Shown here one piece after another: positions 19,213 to 28,252 of a DNA stretch of 64,000 bases. The notes beneath the pieces were generated by a model that worked only from the letters and a program-made list of their open reading frames with translations, was not told the DNA's origin and did not search any database. Source of the DNA: Trichormus sp. NMC-1 (GTDB lineage: Bacteria; Cyanobacteriota; Cyanobacteriia; Cyanobacteriales; Nostocaceae); assembly GCF_001858025.1 (NCBI RefSeq), contig NZ_LZQD01000002.1, positions 58,092 through 122,091 on the forward strand. Reading direction: 5' to 3'. Position numbers and translations under genes: made by a program. How positions within the stretch are numbered: position 1 is the stretch's first letter; every line of letters begins with the position of its first letter.

Positions 19213-20931
19213 ATGCTGGTATATTGCAGTAAACAACACGCAAATAAGGGCAGTCACAGTTTTTGCACTCACTGCGGGGAAGCATTACCGCTGACTGTGG
19301 GACAGGTGATAGATAATCGCTATGAAATTGCGCGTATACTGGGGCAAGGTGGCTTTGGACGCAGTTATTTAGCTATTGATAGGCAAAAATCCCGCCAAAA
19401 GTGCGTATTAAAGGAATTTGCACCTCAAGTTATCAAACCACAGGATTTACAAAAAGCCAAAGAACTGTTTGAACGAGAAGCAAGCGTACTCAAAAAAATT
19501 CAACATCCTCAAATTCCGCGTTTTCACTCTTCGTTTCCAGCGAAAATTGGCACTAAGGATTTTTTCTTTTTAGTCCAAGATTATATTGAAGGTGATAATT
19601 ATTACCAATTATTTCAACAACGTCAAAGTCAGGGCAAATCTTTTAGTGAGGAGGAAGTTGTTAACCTCCTGCATCATATTCTCCCTGTGTTGACTTACAT
19701 TCACTCTCTAGATATTGTTCACCGCGATATCTCACCAGATAATTTAATTTTACGCCAAAGTGATAATTTACCCGTGTTGATTGATTTTGGTGGTGTGAAA
19801 CAATTACCAGCTTCTCAGGGTTTTTGGCGAACTCAGTTGGGTGGAGATGGGACTTTATTAGGTAAAAAGGGTTACGCACCTGAAGAACAGTTAATTCAGG
19901 GGAAAGTATTTAAAAGTAGTGATTTATATTCTTTAGCTGTAACGGCTTTGGTTTTACTTACGGGTAAGGAACCACAGTCACTTTACGATAGTTATAACGG
20001 AGTTTGGTATTGGGGAAAGGAAATTAAGGTTAGTCCCAAATTAGAAACTGTCTTCAAAAAGATGTTGGCATATAAACCGAGCGATCGCTATCAAAAAGCT
20101 GAACAAGTTCTCAAAGATTTACCCGCACCATCTTCTGTCCATACAGCAAATACCATAATTAATTCTGTCAAAAGCCAGAATACTTATATGACTAAGCTAA
20201 AAACAATGGTAGCTGCCCCAGGTATAAAAAACGCAAAGGCAATTAGTAGTAAATTCCATAGCAAGACTCAATTTGTTGTTCAACAAATACCTATGCCGGC
20301 TTGGTTGCGTCCTTTCGCTGTCAGCTTTTTGGGAACTAGCGCCATTGTTTTAACTGGTGCTGGTGTTTGGGCGGCTGGAAATTATGTTTTTCGCTCAGTA
20401 ACATCAATTACAGTTCCAGAACTTTCTCTACCGCAAATTCCCTTAGGAGGAAACCCAGCTAGTCAACCTGTGAGTGACAAACCAAAAACCCGCGACATTC
20501 AAAAAATTTTCAGTCGTCGTCAACAGCTAGAAATTCCTTCAGGATTTTTTACAAAGATGGTAGATGAGATATTTTATACCCAAAAACCAGAATTAAAAGG
20601 ACGCAGTATCTCTACTAAGCCAGAAGATGCAGCTTTACGTGATGAATGGTATGGTATTGCTGATGATTTATTAGATAAAATAGAACGTGCTAATCTCAGT
20701 GTTTCAGCCCGCAGAAAACTGGGAAGCTATACTAGACAAGATTACGAAACTTGGGGAGAACTAGCACGGTCAGGTAAATTGGGTAAATATAAATCTATTG
20801 AACAACTGAGAACAGACACTTATCAGAAATTTGACCCGTTGTTTCCTGGTCAAGAGCGTGGGAAACTAAATCAGCAGACCTTTCTGCAAATATGGTATGC
20901 GATCGCATCTGATAAAGTAGGGAACAGGTGA
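19213..20931 (+). CDS. Ser/Thr protein kinase with N-terminal zinc ribbon and membrane segment
   Basis: About 572 residues from the ATG at 19213; a TTG at 19189 would add eight. Order: zinc ribbon (CSKQ...FCTHCG), kinase domain with LGQGGFGRSYLA, VLKEF, HRDISPDN and DFGGVKQ, one hydrophobic segment (about residues 370-390, AVSFLGTSAIVLTGAGVWAAG), and a helical C-terminal domain (RRQQLEIPSGFF, LKGRS, RRKLGSYT, IWYAIA). The catalytic-loop lysine of HRDxKxxN is serine here. The neighbour at 21055 is a paralogue with the same layout. Substrate unknown. The stop codon lies inside a heptamer repeat tract. Confidence 0.88.
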   Translation: MLVYCSKQHANKGSHSFCTHCGEALPLTVGQVIDNRYEIARILGQGGFGRSYLAIDRQKSRQKCVLKEFAPQVIKPQDLQKAKELFEREASVLKKIQHPQIPRFHSSFPAKIGTKDFFFLVQDYIEGDNYYQLFQQRQSQGKSFSEEEVVNLLHHILPVLTYIHSLDIVHRDISPDNLILRQSDNLPVLIDFGGVKQLPASQGFWRTQLGGDGTLLGKKGYAPEEQLIQGKVFKSSDLYSLAVTALVLLTGKEPQSLYDSYNGVWYWGKEIKVSPKLETVFKKMLAYKPSDRYQKAEQVLKDLPAPSSVHTANTIINSVKSQNTYMTKLKTMVAAPGIKNAKAISSKFHSKTQFVVQQIPMPAWLRPFAVSFLGTSAIVLTGAGVWAAGNYVFRSVTSITVPELSLPQIPLGGNPASQPVSDKPKTRDIQKIFSRRQQLEIPSGFFTKMVDEIFYTQKPELKGRSISTKPEDAALRDEWYGIADDLLDKIERANLSVSARRKLGSYTRQDYETWGELARSGKLGKYKSIEQLRTDTYQKFDPLFPGQERGKLNQQTFLQIWYAIASDKVGNR

Positions 20932-20984
20932 CAGGTGACAGGTGACAGGTGACAGGTGACAGGTGACAGGTGACAGGTGACAGG
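20924..20984. repeat. 7-bp tandem repeat (ACAGGTG), about 8.5 copies
   Basis: The tract begins inside the final codons of the first kinase, whose TGA stop (20929-20931) is part of the first unit. It runs unbroken to the start of the next spacer. No coding role. Confidence 0.95.
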
Positions 20985-21002
20985 GTAATAACTTATTTTC
21001 CC

Positions 21003-21054
21003 AATGACTAATGACCAATGACTAATGACTAATGACCAATGACTAATGACTAAT
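21003..21054. repeat. 7-bp tandem repeat AATGACT/AATGACC
   Basis: Seven or so heptamers alternate AATGACT and AATGACC directly before the second kinase. Their ATG triplets create alternative in-frame starts (for example 21046) that are artefacts of the repeat. Confidence 0.9.
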
Positions 21055-23151
21055 ATGTATTGTTCTCAAGGACATCAAAATCCGTCTGGTAGTAAGTTTT
21101 GTCTCCAATGTGGGGAGAAAATATTAGAGAAGAGTATAGGTTCTGGTATTCAAGCGGGACTAACTTTAAGCGATCGCTATGTTATTGTACGTCTACTCGG
21201 ACAAGGTGGGTTTGGACGTACTTATTTAGCTGAAGATATCAACCGCTTCCGAGAACCTTGTGTTTTAAAGGAATTCTCCCCCCAAGTTCAAACTCCCTAC
21301 GTTGTCCAAAAAGCCGAAGAACTGTTTCAGAGAGAAGCAAGTGTTCTTTATAAATTGCAACATCCCCAAATTCCTAAATTTAGAGAACTATTACACATCA
21401 ATTTGCAAGGGAAAGAATACTTATTTTTGGTACAAGATCATGTAGATGGGGAAACTTATAATTCTTTATTAAATAGCCGCAAATTGCAGGGTTTAAGATT
21501 TACAGAAATAGAAGTTCGTCAGCTATTACAGCAAATTTTACCAGTTTTGGAATATATTCACTCAGTTGGTGTAATTCACCGAGATATTTCTCCTGATAAC
21601 TTAATGCTTCGGAATGCTGATCAATTACCAGTATTAATTGATTTTGGTGGTGTCAAACAAGTTGCAGCAACCGTCGCTTCTCAATATTACCAAAGCGGGG
21701 CAATGACATCTCCTTCCGGTGGAACGCTGCTAGGTAAAATAGGATTTGCACCCCCAGAACAAATGCAAACCGGTCTGGTATCTCCCCACAGTGACTTATA
21801 TGCTTTAGCTGTAACGGTGTTAGTTTTACTGACAGGAAAACAACCCCAAGAGTTAATTGATACTTATAATTTTAGTTGGCAATGGCGACGGGAAGTAAGC
21901 CTCAGTCCCATGTTAGGACAGATAATAGATAAAATGTTATCGTCAAACGTGAGCGATCGCTATCAATCAGCCCGTCAAGTTCTCCAAGCCCTTAACCCGC
22001 AACCGCTTAATTATCCCGCTACACAACCACCTACCCCCACACAAACCCCCATATCTGCAACTGTCGCAGTTTCTCCCCCCAAAATCCCAGCACCCCAACC
22101 TGTAATTACTCCCACTCCTCAAACCCAAAGTATTTGGACAGCAACCAACGTCTTTATTGTTACCTTAGCCTTATTTGCCAGCGCAGGTATACTTTGGTGG
22201 GGATTCAATAGCCGTACAAGGGATCTAGGAGAAAGTAACGCCACAATTACATCTAGTCCTACCCCGACTGAAACGGAGTCACCCGAACCCGAAGTCAATT
22301 ATTCACCAGAGGAAAAACGACGTAAAGAAAGATTGAGCGCTCGCCGTCAACAATTAAGTATAGATTATAACTTTTATATTAGTTTAGTTAATCAAGTATT
22401 TAGGGAAAAGAACCCCAGCTTAAAAGGGCGCACTCTAAGCGATAGTCCAGAAGATGAAAGTTTGCGAGCAGAATGGGATAAAACCGCCTCAGAAGTCCTA
22501 GAAAAGCTCTCAGGACTCAGTTCTAATGCTCGTCGTCAACTGGGAACTTACACCTCAGCAGAACGCGATCGTTGGAAAGTAGAAGTTAATAAAATCAACG
22601 TTGGTAGTCGTTCTTTATATGATTTGGGTGATGCTGCATTTTTACGTGAATTTCCTGAACAGCGCGGTAAAGATTTTATCAAGCAACCCATTGGGCAAGT
22701 TTGGTACGGATTTGTAAATGATCAACTTAACGCTATTCTTGCCAACAGCGCATTTCAAAGAATAGTATTTCCTGAAGGTGGTACAAGTCAAACAGTCAGC
22801 GGAACTCTCCAACCAGGGAGAGGTAAAGTTTTCATTGCTGGACTAGCTAAAGATCAAATTATGGAAGTTACGCTAGAAGCAAATTCAAAAGTTTTACTAT
22901 CAATTTATTCTCCCTCTGGGAAAATCGTATTTTTAGAAGATTCCCAACAGCGAACTGTATCCAAGACATTACCTGAAAAAGGATTTTATGAATTTGTCGT
23001 TGTTTCCACAGCCTCAGAACCAGTAGAGTATCAACTGACTGTCAGAGCAGAAAATCCCCCAGAACCAGAACCAACAGAAACACCAACGGAAACACCCACA
23101 GAAGAACCTACACCAACACCAACACCAACACAGTCACCAAATAATAATTGA
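21055..23151 (+). CDS. Ser/Thr protein kinase with zinc ribbon, membrane segment and C-terminal beta domain
   Basis: About 698 residues from ATG 21055 (MYCSQGHQNP). The ATG at 21046 is in frame but lies within the heptamer tract. Zinc ribbon CSQG...FCLQCGEKI; kinase domain with LGQGGFGRTYLA, VLKEFSPQ, HRDISPDN, DFGGVKQ; Pro/Thr-rich linker; membrane segment near residue 375 (IWTATNVFIVTLALFASAGIL); the helical domain shared with the upstream paralogue; then a beta-rich domain (GTLQPGRGKVFIAGL..EVTLEANSKVLLSIYSPSG, pre-peptidase-like) and a Pro/Glu/Thr tail. The C-terminus probably lies outside the membrane as a sensor. Substrate unknown. Confidence 0.88.
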   Translation: MYCSQGHQNPSGSKFCLQCGEKILEKSIGSGIQAGLTLSDRYVIVRLLGQGGFGRTYLAEDINRFREPCVLKEFSPQVQTPYVVQKAEELFQREASVLYKLQHPQIPKFRELLHINLQGKEYLFLVQDHVDGETYNSLLNSRKLQGLRFTEIEVRQLLQQILPVLEYIHSVGVIHRDISPDNLMLRNADQLPVLIDFGGVKQVAATVASQYYQSGAMTSPSGGTLLGKIGFAPPEQMQTGLVSPHSDLYALAVTVLVLLTGKQPQELIDTYNFSWQWRREVSLSPMLGQIIDKMLSSNVSDRYQSARQVLQALNPQPLNYPATQPPTPTQTPISATVAVSPPKIPAPQPVITPTPQTQSIWTATNVFIVTLALFASAGILWWGFNSRTRDLGESNATITSSPTPTETESPEPEVNYSPEEKRRKERLSARRQQLSIDYNFYISLVNQVFREKNPSLKGRTLSDSPEDESLRAEWDKTASEVLEKLSGLSSNARRQLGTYTSAERDRWKVEVNKINVGSRSLYDLGDAAFLREFPEQRGKDFIKQPIGQVWYGFVNDQLNAILANSAFQRIVFPEGGTSQTVSGTLQPGRGKVFIAGLAKDQIMEVTLEANSKVLLSIYSPSGKIVFLEDSQQRTVSKTLPEKGFYEFVVVSTASEPVEYQLTVRAENPPEPEPTETPTETPTEEPTPTPTPTQSPNNN

Positions 23152-23208
23152 AAAATTTAAGGTGAATAAAGTCAGGAATCAATACTGTTCGGTTAAGAGT
23201 TTTTGTAG

Positions 23209-23236
23209 GTTGGGTTAAGCGACAGCGCAACCCAAC
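23209..23236. terminator. Hairpin GTTGGGTT / AACCCAAC overlapping the DUF29 stop
   Basis: An 8-bp perfect stem with a 12-nt loop between the convergent second kinase and DUF29 genes. The last DUF29 codons and its stop (23215) lie within it, so the element supplies the protein's C-terminus. Confidence 0.6.
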
Positions 23237-23652
23237 AAAATAAAATTTAAAGCCTGTTGGATAATTAATTCTTGATCTACCATATTTCTTAAGGTTAATC
23301 CATCATAAATTCCACCAAAAGCTTCTAATGCCGCATTATCTAAAGCTCGATTATAAGCTTCTAATAAAATTTCCTCTATTTCTTTTTTGTTCATGTAATA
23401 TCCTCCAGCTTTGCGGCGTTTGTTGATCCGATTAATTGCGTCAGTAGCATTGCGAATAGAAACATCCCAAGAAGGAGTTGTCCTTTTTTCTGCCTGTTGT
23501 TTAATTAAATGGATTAAAAGCACTACACAATAACTATAAATTTTATTAATTTTATCTTCTTTGCTCATTTCTTCCAATTCATCAATTAAAGATAGAGCCG
23601 CTTCTAGGTTGCCAGAAACCACTAATTCTCTGAGTTCTAGTAATTCTTCCAT
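23215..23652 (-). CDS. DUF29 family protein
   Basis: 145 residues. The pattern LIDELEEMSKEDKINKIYSY, VVLLIHLIKQQAEKRTTPSW, SIRNATDAINRINKRRKAGGYYM is that of the DUF29 group found in many copies in cyanobacteria. Function is unknown; it is predicted to be an all-helical soluble protein. The C-terminal NFILLGCAVA is encoded by the 23209-23236 hairpin repeat, so the natural end was probably replaced. It lies next to a Uma2 gene, as DUF29 genes often do. A second DUF29 gene is at 51714. Confidence 0.8.
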   Translation of the reverse strand: MEELLELRELVVSGNLEAALSLIDELEEMSKEDKINKIYSYCVVLLIHLIKQQAEKRTTPSWDVSIRNATDAINRINKRRKAGGYYMNKKEIEEILLEAYNRALDNAALEAFGGIYDGLTLRNMVDQELIIQQALNFILLGCAVA

Positions 23653-23710
23653 AATTTGCTCTTTCCTTGAAGTTTGCTATTTCTAGCATAGCTCTGATAA
23701 TACTATCAAC

Positions 23711-23787
23711 TACAGATATATCACCACCGATAATGGTTGTTGTGCAAGTTTTGCCGATTTCTGCTAGAGTATGAGCAATTCCTACGG
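23711..23787 (-). pseudogene. Fragment of pgk (C-terminal segment)
   Basis: On the minus strand this reads [21 protein letters not shown], which matches [21 protein letters not shown] of the intact pgk (DNA 24608-24684) with scattered base changes and a lost codon frame. About 77 bp align by eye. It lies between the DUF29 and Uma2 genes, 0.9 kb from its source, and is not functional. Confidence 0.8.
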
Positions 23788-23826
23788 AACGCTTCTTTTT
23801 CAGTAAACTGAAATACGCAATAGCCA

Positions 23827-24411
23827 TTACTCTTTTTCCTCAAAATTAACATCTTGATAAATGTCAACTAAACTAATTTCAAAATCAAGATATTGTAACT
23901 TAACAATATCATCTTCAGATTTATATTCTCGAAAAATCCATTCTCCCTCATTAGTTTTGCTATAGTGCATTACCTGATATTGATTTTGTTCCACTAAAAC
24001 ATATTCTTTAAATTGCGGAATAGAACGATAAAAAGTAAATTTATCACCTTGATCATAATTTTTTGTAGACTTAGATAATACCTCAACAATTAATAAAGGA
24101 TTAGTAACGGTAGTATTATTTTTACCTGTATAACTAGCCTGACCATCAGTTACAATTACATCAGGATAAGTATATTCTTTAAATTGTGGAATCCATAAAC
24201 GCATATCTCCCATAAAAACTTCATGGTTTTTGCGTCTCATGGCATATAGTAAAATCGCCGCAATAGCTAGTGTAATTTTATTATGATTACCAGTTCCCCC
24301 AGTCATAGGTATAATTTCTCCATCCCGATATTCGCTTTTATAAAGTGCTTTTTCTTCTAATTCTAAATATTCTTCAGGAGTGTAAATATGTTTGCGAGTT
24401 TGTACTTGCAT
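23827..24411 (-). CDS. Uma2 family (DUF820) PD-(D/E)XK nuclease-fold protein
   Basis: 194 residues. Features of the family: YTPEEYLELEE at the start, EYRDGEIIPMTGGTGNHN near residue 28, YPDVIVTDG near 80, LLIVEVLSKSTKNYDQGDKF near 108 and EYVLVEQ near 136. The D..EV(L)SxST and K pattern fits the PD-(D/E)XK active site. The family is very expanded in cyanobacteria. DNA cleavage is predicted from the fold but its biological role is not established. Lies downstream of pgk on the same strand, after 73 bp. Confidence 0.85.
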   Translation of the reverse strand: MQVQTRKHIYTPEEYLELEEKALYKSEYRDGEIIPMTGGTGNHNKITLAIAAILLYAMRRKNHEVFMGDMRLWIPQFKEYTYPDVIVTDGQASYTGKNNTTVTNPLLIVEVLSKSTKNYDQGDKFTFYRSIPQFKEYVLVEQNQYQVMHYSKTNEGEWIFREYKSEDDIVKLQYLDFEISLVDIYQDVNFEEKE

Positions 24412-24484
24412 ATTGTTTTCCTTAATTTGGTTAATTGCAGAGAATGAAGGACAAAGCCAAAAACTTCATCCTTCATACTTTTAA

Positions 24485-25687
24485 TTATGCTTCATCTAAA
24501 GCTGCAATACCAGGTAATACCTTACCTTCCAACAACTCCAAACTAGCACCACCACCGGTAGAAATGTGGCTCATTTGATCAGCCAAACCTACCTTTTCCA
24601 CAGCGGCTACAGAGTCACCACCACCGATAATGGTAGTTGTGCCGGTTTTGCCGATTTCTGCTAGAGTATGAGCGATCGCTTCCGTACCAGCCGCAAACTT
24701 ATCAAACTCAAACACGCCCATAGGCCCGTTCCAAATCACAGTCTTACAATCAGCCAAAGCCGCTTGGAAAACCTTCACAGAATCAGGTCCAATATCTAAA
24801 CCCATACCATCGGCAGGGATATTTTCAATGCTGACAGTAGTAGCATTAGCATCAGGCGCAAACTTATCTGCGGAGACGATATCTGTAGGTAGCAACAAAG
24901 CCACACCACGTTCTTTAGCCTTAGCTTCCAAAGTCTTCGCTAATTCCAGCTTATCTTCTTCCACCAAAGACTTACCAACACTCAAACCACGGGCTTTGTA
25001 GAAGGTGAAAATCATCCCACCACCAATGATCAGTTTGTCGCACTTTTCCAACAAAGTTTCAATCACGCCGATTTTACTAGAAACCTTGGAACCGCCAATA
25101 ATTGCTGCCAAAGGACGTTGGGGATTTTCGATCGCATTTTGCAGATATTCCAATTCCTTCTCCACCAAATATCCAGCCACAGAAGGACTGAGGAACTTGG
25201 TTACACCTTCAGTCGAAGCATGGGCGCGGTGTGCAGTACCAAACGCATCATTTACATAAAAATCAGCATTTGCAGCCAATTTCTTCGCAAATTCAGGATC
25301 GTTTTTCTCTTCTTCTGGGTAAAAGCGGACATTTTCTAGTAACAGCACTTGGCCATTTTGCAAAGCCGCAACCTTCGCCGCCACATCATCACCGATACAA
25401 TCATCAGTTTTGACAACTTCTTGTCCCAACAACTCAGAGAGGCGTTTAGCAACAGGAGTCAGACGCAATTTTTCAGTTACACCCTTGGGGCGACCAAAAT
25501 GGCTTGTTAAAATCACCTTAGCGCCTTTTTCGGTCAAATCCTTGATGGTTGGCAGCGCAGCGCGAATGCGAGTATCGTCGGTAATCTTGCCTTGATCATC
25601 TACAGGAACGTTAAAATCAACCCGCACTAAGGCGCGTTTACCAGAAATATCAGCCGCAGATAAACTTGCTAAACTTTTTTTGGACAC
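24485..25687 (-). CDS. pgk: Phosphoglycerate kinase
   Basis: 400 residues, normal length. It interconverts 1,3-bisphosphoglycerate + ADP and 3-phosphoglycerate + ATP in glycolysis and the Calvin cycle. Motifs: [10 protein letters not shown] near residue 20, [10 protein letters not shown] near 60, [16 protein letters not shown] near 195, [12 protein letters not shown] near 318 and the nucleotide-binding [11 protein letters not shown] near 355. Cytoplasmic. Divergent from the stress protein gene at 25776. A short fragment copied from its 3' part lies at 23711-23787. Confidence 0.98.
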   Translation of the reverse strand: MSKKSLASLSAADISGKRALVRVDFNVPVDDQGKITDDTRIRAALPTIKDLTEKGAKVILTSHFGRPKGVTEKLRLTPVAKRLSELLGQEVVKTDDCIGDDVAAKVAALQNGQVLLLENVRFYPEEEKNDPEFAKKLAANADFYVNDAFGTAHRAHASTEGVTKFLSPSVAGYLVEKELEYLQNAIENPQRPLAAIIGGSKVSSKIGVIETLLEKCDKLIIGGGMIFTFYKARGLSVGKSLVEEDKLELAKTLEAKAKERGVALLLPTDIVSADKFAPDANATTVSIENIPADGMGLDIGPDSVKVFQAALADCKTVIWNGPMGVFEFDKFAAGTEAIAHTLAEIGKTGTTTIIGGGDSVAAVEKVGLADQMSHISTGGGASLELLEGKVLPGIAALDEA

Positions 25688-25775
25688 AACTAAACCCTCC
25701 TGATTGCCTTTTTGTTATTGTTTTGAAAGTATAACTATGAAGATTTTACCGGAGTACGGGGTGTCCCAGTGATTT

Positions 25776-26183
25776 ATGTTTAAGACAGTTCTGTTTCCAA
25801 TTGATCAAAGTCGGGCTGCGCGGGAAGCTGCGGATGTAGTTGCCAACGTAGTACAGAAGTACAGTAGTCGCTTAGTACTCCTGTCAGTCGTGGAAGAACC
25901 AACCTCAGATACCCCTAATCCTGATCCTATGGTGTCTCCAGAGGCGGTTGCTAAACTGCTAGAAAATGCCCAAGCCTTATTTTCTCAGCAAGGAATTACA
26001 GCCGAAGTGTTGGAAAGACAAGGTAAACCAGCCTTTACTATTTGTGATGTTGCTGATGAAATCGAGGCCAATTTAATTATTATGGGCTGTCGGGGGTTAG
26101 GCTTAACGGATGAAGGCGCAACTGATAGCGTCACCAGTCGCGTCATTAACCTTTCCCCTTGTCCAGTTTTGATTGTTCCTTAG
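25776..26183 (+). CDS. Universal stress protein (UspA family)
   Basis: 135 residues, a single Usp domain. It begins FKTVLFPIDQSRAAREAADVV and ends with GCRGLGLTDEG...SVTSRVINLSPCPVLIVP, the ATP-binding glycine loop and the final beta strand of the family. Cytoplasmic; general stress role from the family only. Divergent from pgk with an 88-bp gap. The last 25 codons lie in the 713-bp segment duplicated at 29114. Confidence 0.92.
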   Translation: MFKTVLFPIDQSRAAREAADVVANVVQKYSSRLVLLSVVEEPTSDTPNPDPMVSPEAVAKLLENAQALFSQQGITAEVLERQGKPAFTICDVADEIEANLIIMGCRGLGLTDEGATDSVTSRVINLSPCPVLIVP

Positions 26184-26822
26184 TGATATATTTGGGCAGG
26201 CATCTCGCCTGTCCTATCATCGTAAATTCAAGGGTTTGAGACCTCTAAATCTACACTTAGTCTCAGTTGAGTCGGGTAAGTGTCCCCTACTCCAACTGTC
26301 TTCAATTTTTAATTTTTAATTTTTGATTTTTAATTTTGAAGAATTCCTCACAAACTTTTAATTGCTATTGATATTGGTAATTTCCCGCTAGGATTTTCTC
26401 AACAAACTGTTTTATAGTGAGAAGAATTGACTTAGGCAATCAAAGGAGTGGTCATAAGATTGCGGGCAAAAATACCTGTTAATTGAAATTTTGGCTTCTC
26501 GTGTTTTATCTCTCTGTCAGGAGAGATAGAAAAGTTTGAGATTGGGGAATCTGTTGAAAAGACTCGAAACTTGCGTAAATCGGCTTAGTTTATAGCCCCA
26601 CATTTTTTGTGTGTGGGTGTTGACAAACTTAATTCCCCAACCGGCTAGAGTACGCCAATTATGACCCCTAGTATTACAGATTCAGCAGTCAAGGCAGCGA
26701 TCGCAGCTATTGCTTCGGAGTCAGCAACAGCAGCAGAAAAAATCCAAATGCTGATAGAAATGGCGCAAGGCTTTCAGAAAAAGCCAAAAACTGCCCAAGA
26801 CCTGCGAAATGCAGTAGGGTTG
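26110..26822. repeat. 713-bp direct duplication, left copy (original)
   Basis: Bases 26110-26822 recur at 29114-29826 at a constant offset of 3,004 bp with no difference seen. The copy covers the usp 3' end, the whole 477-bp intergenic leader and the first 54 codons of the TPR gene. The sequences part company at both edges (G/C on the left, T/A on the right). Confidence 0.96.
26184..26660 (+). promoter_or_regulatory. Leader region of the extended hyp operon
   Basis: 477 bp without a gene between usp and the TPR gene. It holds a perfect hairpin TATCTCTC/GAGAGATA with a 6-nt loop (26507-26528), an AATTTTTAATTTTTG-like AT tract near 26310, and TTGACA at 26622 without a good -10 partner. No GTA-N8-TAC NtcA site was recognised. 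Promoter function is inferred from position. Confidence 0.5.
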
Positions 26823-27641
26823 TTTTATCGTGCCTATGAAATGTGCGGTGAGAACTATCCTTTACTAAAAGCACGGGCTAAGGTGGGAATAGCAGGTACT
26901 CTCCAGATCATTCCTGATGCAGATTCTCAATTGTTGCTACAAGCAAAAGAAGGTTATGAAGAAGCCTTACCAATATTACAACAATTGGCGACACCAGAGG
27001 AAGTAGCAGAAGCACAGATGAATTTGGGGTTAGTTTTGCAATCCCTAGTTCCCGACAATTTAGCGCGGATAACTGACAGCATTCAAGCTTATCATCAGGC
27101 TTTGCGGGTGTTTAGCTGGGAAGATTACCCACAGGAATACGCGATTTTATCTAACAATATAGCGATCGCATATCTTTCTATGCCAATGGCATCAGAACGG
27201 GAATATTTACGTCAAGGGTTAGCAGTCCAGTCTTTTGAAGTAGCACTCAAACATATTAACCTCATTGACCATCCTAGGGAATATGCGATGTTGCAAAACA
27301 ACTTAGGTAACGCTTTGCAATATTTAATCAGTTCCCATCCTGTAGAGAATAACCTACGGGCTATTTCTGCCTACAACGAAGCCTTAAAAGTGCGGAATCC
27401 TCAAGATACACCGTTAGAATATGCTAACACAATTTCTAACAAAGCCAACGCCCTATTTAACTTACCAGACAACCCAGAAAAACCCGAATTAGGTAATCAG
27501 CAAAATCTACTAACAGCCAAATCCTACTATCAAGAAGCTTGGCAAATATTTACCGAAAATCAACAACTAGAACAAGCGGAAGTAGTAGCCAAAGCACTAC
27601 AAGATGTAGCAGCAGAAATGCAAGCATTTGTCTTGCATTAA
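26661..27641 (+). CDS. TPR protein, first gene of the extended hyp operon
   Basis: 326 residues built of helical tetratricopeptide-like units from about residue 45 (LRNAVGLFYRAYEMCGENYPLLKARAKVGIAGTL, AQMNLGLVLQSL, YAILSNNIAIAYL, YAMLQNNLGNALQYL, YANTISNKANALFNL). It resembles the TPR gene upstream of hypF in Nostoc, proposed to help mature the small subunit of the uptake hydrogenase; that role is from literature and inference. Soluble. The two small membrane protein genes follow after 20 bp. Its first 54 codons are duplicated at 29665. Confidence 0.85.
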   Translation: MTPSITDSAVKAAIAAIASESATAAEKIQMLIEMAQGFQKKPKTAQDLRNAVGLFYRAYEMCGENYPLLKARAKVGIAGTLQIIPDADSQLLLQAKEGYEEALPILQQLATPEEVAEAQMNLGLVLQSLVPDNLARITDSIQAYHQALRVFSWEDYPQEYAILSNNIAIAYLSMPMASEREYLRQGLAVQSFEVALKHINLIDHPREYAMLQNNLGNALQYLISSHPVENNLRAISAYNEALKVRNPQDTPLEYANTISNKANALFNLPDNPEKPELGNQQNLLTAKSYYQEAWQIFTENQQLEQAEVVAKALQDVAAEMQAFVLH

Positions 27642-27661
27642 ACCCTCAATAGGAGAATTCC

Positions 27662-27925
27662 ATGTTTGATTTTGTCAATAACCCAGCATTTAAAGAATTT
27701 CTGTATAGTTTGAATACAGAATTAAACCTCACTACAGCATTTACTTGGTTAATCATTGCTGTAATTTTATCAATGATTGGTGGTGCAATTAGCGGCATGA
27801 TAATTGCAGGTAAAGACTTAGGCTATAAATTCGCTGCAACTATTGGTAGTTTATTCGCACCAGCGGGAATAATTCCTGCCCTGATTCTCGGCTTATTAAT
27901 GATGAATTTCTTATCTAACTACTAG
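27662..27925 (+). CDS. Small membrane protein of the extended hyp operon
   Basis: 87 residues with two hydrophobic segments (about 24-46, FTWLIIAVILSMIGGAISGMII, and 59-82, GSLFAPAGIIPALILGLLMMNF). A ribosome site AGGAGAATTCC precedes the ATG. It fits the small conserved genes found before the NifU-like and NHL genes in Nostoc hyp operons. Function unknown; a membrane anchor or partner for hydrogenase assembly is a guess from context. Confidence 0.75.
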   Translation: MFDFVNNPAFKEFLYSLNTELNLTTAFTWLIIAVILSMIGGAISGMIIAGKDLGYKFAATIGSLFAPAGIIPALILGLLMMNFLSNY

Positions 27926-27933
27926 GAGGATAT

Positions 27934-28158
27934 ATGTTAGAACTAAGCTGGTTTTCTTTTAAGTTACTTCTCAAAGGTAAACTATTACGAGATCCTATCT
28001 ATTTTCTCCGTCAAACCACTATTGCTAGTGGTGTTGGTACACTAATAATAGTATTATTAGCACAGGCAGCTATCCCTCTTTGTATTCCCATTACTGTAGC
28101 GAGTTTAGTAACTGGTGTCATGATGCCTTTTCTGCTACAAGACTTTAGAATGAAATGA
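27934..28158 (+). CDS. Small membrane protein of the extended hyp operon
   Basis: 74 residues. After a basic start (FKLLLKGKLLRDPIYFLRQ) comes one long hydrophobic stretch, about 30-66 (IASGVGTLIIVLLAQAAIPL...TVASLVTGVMMPFLL). The gene begins 8 bp after the previous stop, with AGGAGG directly before the ATG, so the two are surely cotranscribed. No recognised family beyond the conserved small hyp-operon proteins. Confidence 0.75.
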   Translation: MLELSWFSFKLLLKGKLLRDPIYFLRQTTIASGVGTLIIVLLAQAAIPLCIPITVASLVTGVMMPFLLQDFRMK

Positions 28159-28252
28159 CTTTGCATAAATACCAAATTAAAAGTTATCAATCCCTACAGA
28201 TTTATCTGTGGGGTTGAGTTTTAATATTTATAATTAATTAAGCAGATCAATA

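Noticed and set aside
20924-21054. CRISPR-like repeats
   Set aside because: Units are 7 bp, without spacers; these are short tandem repeats.
23582-23827. Minus-strand frame of 81 codons between DUF29 and Uma2
   Set aside because: It is made of a pgk fragment and an out-of-frame reading of the DUF29 start; recorded as a pseudogene fragment instead.
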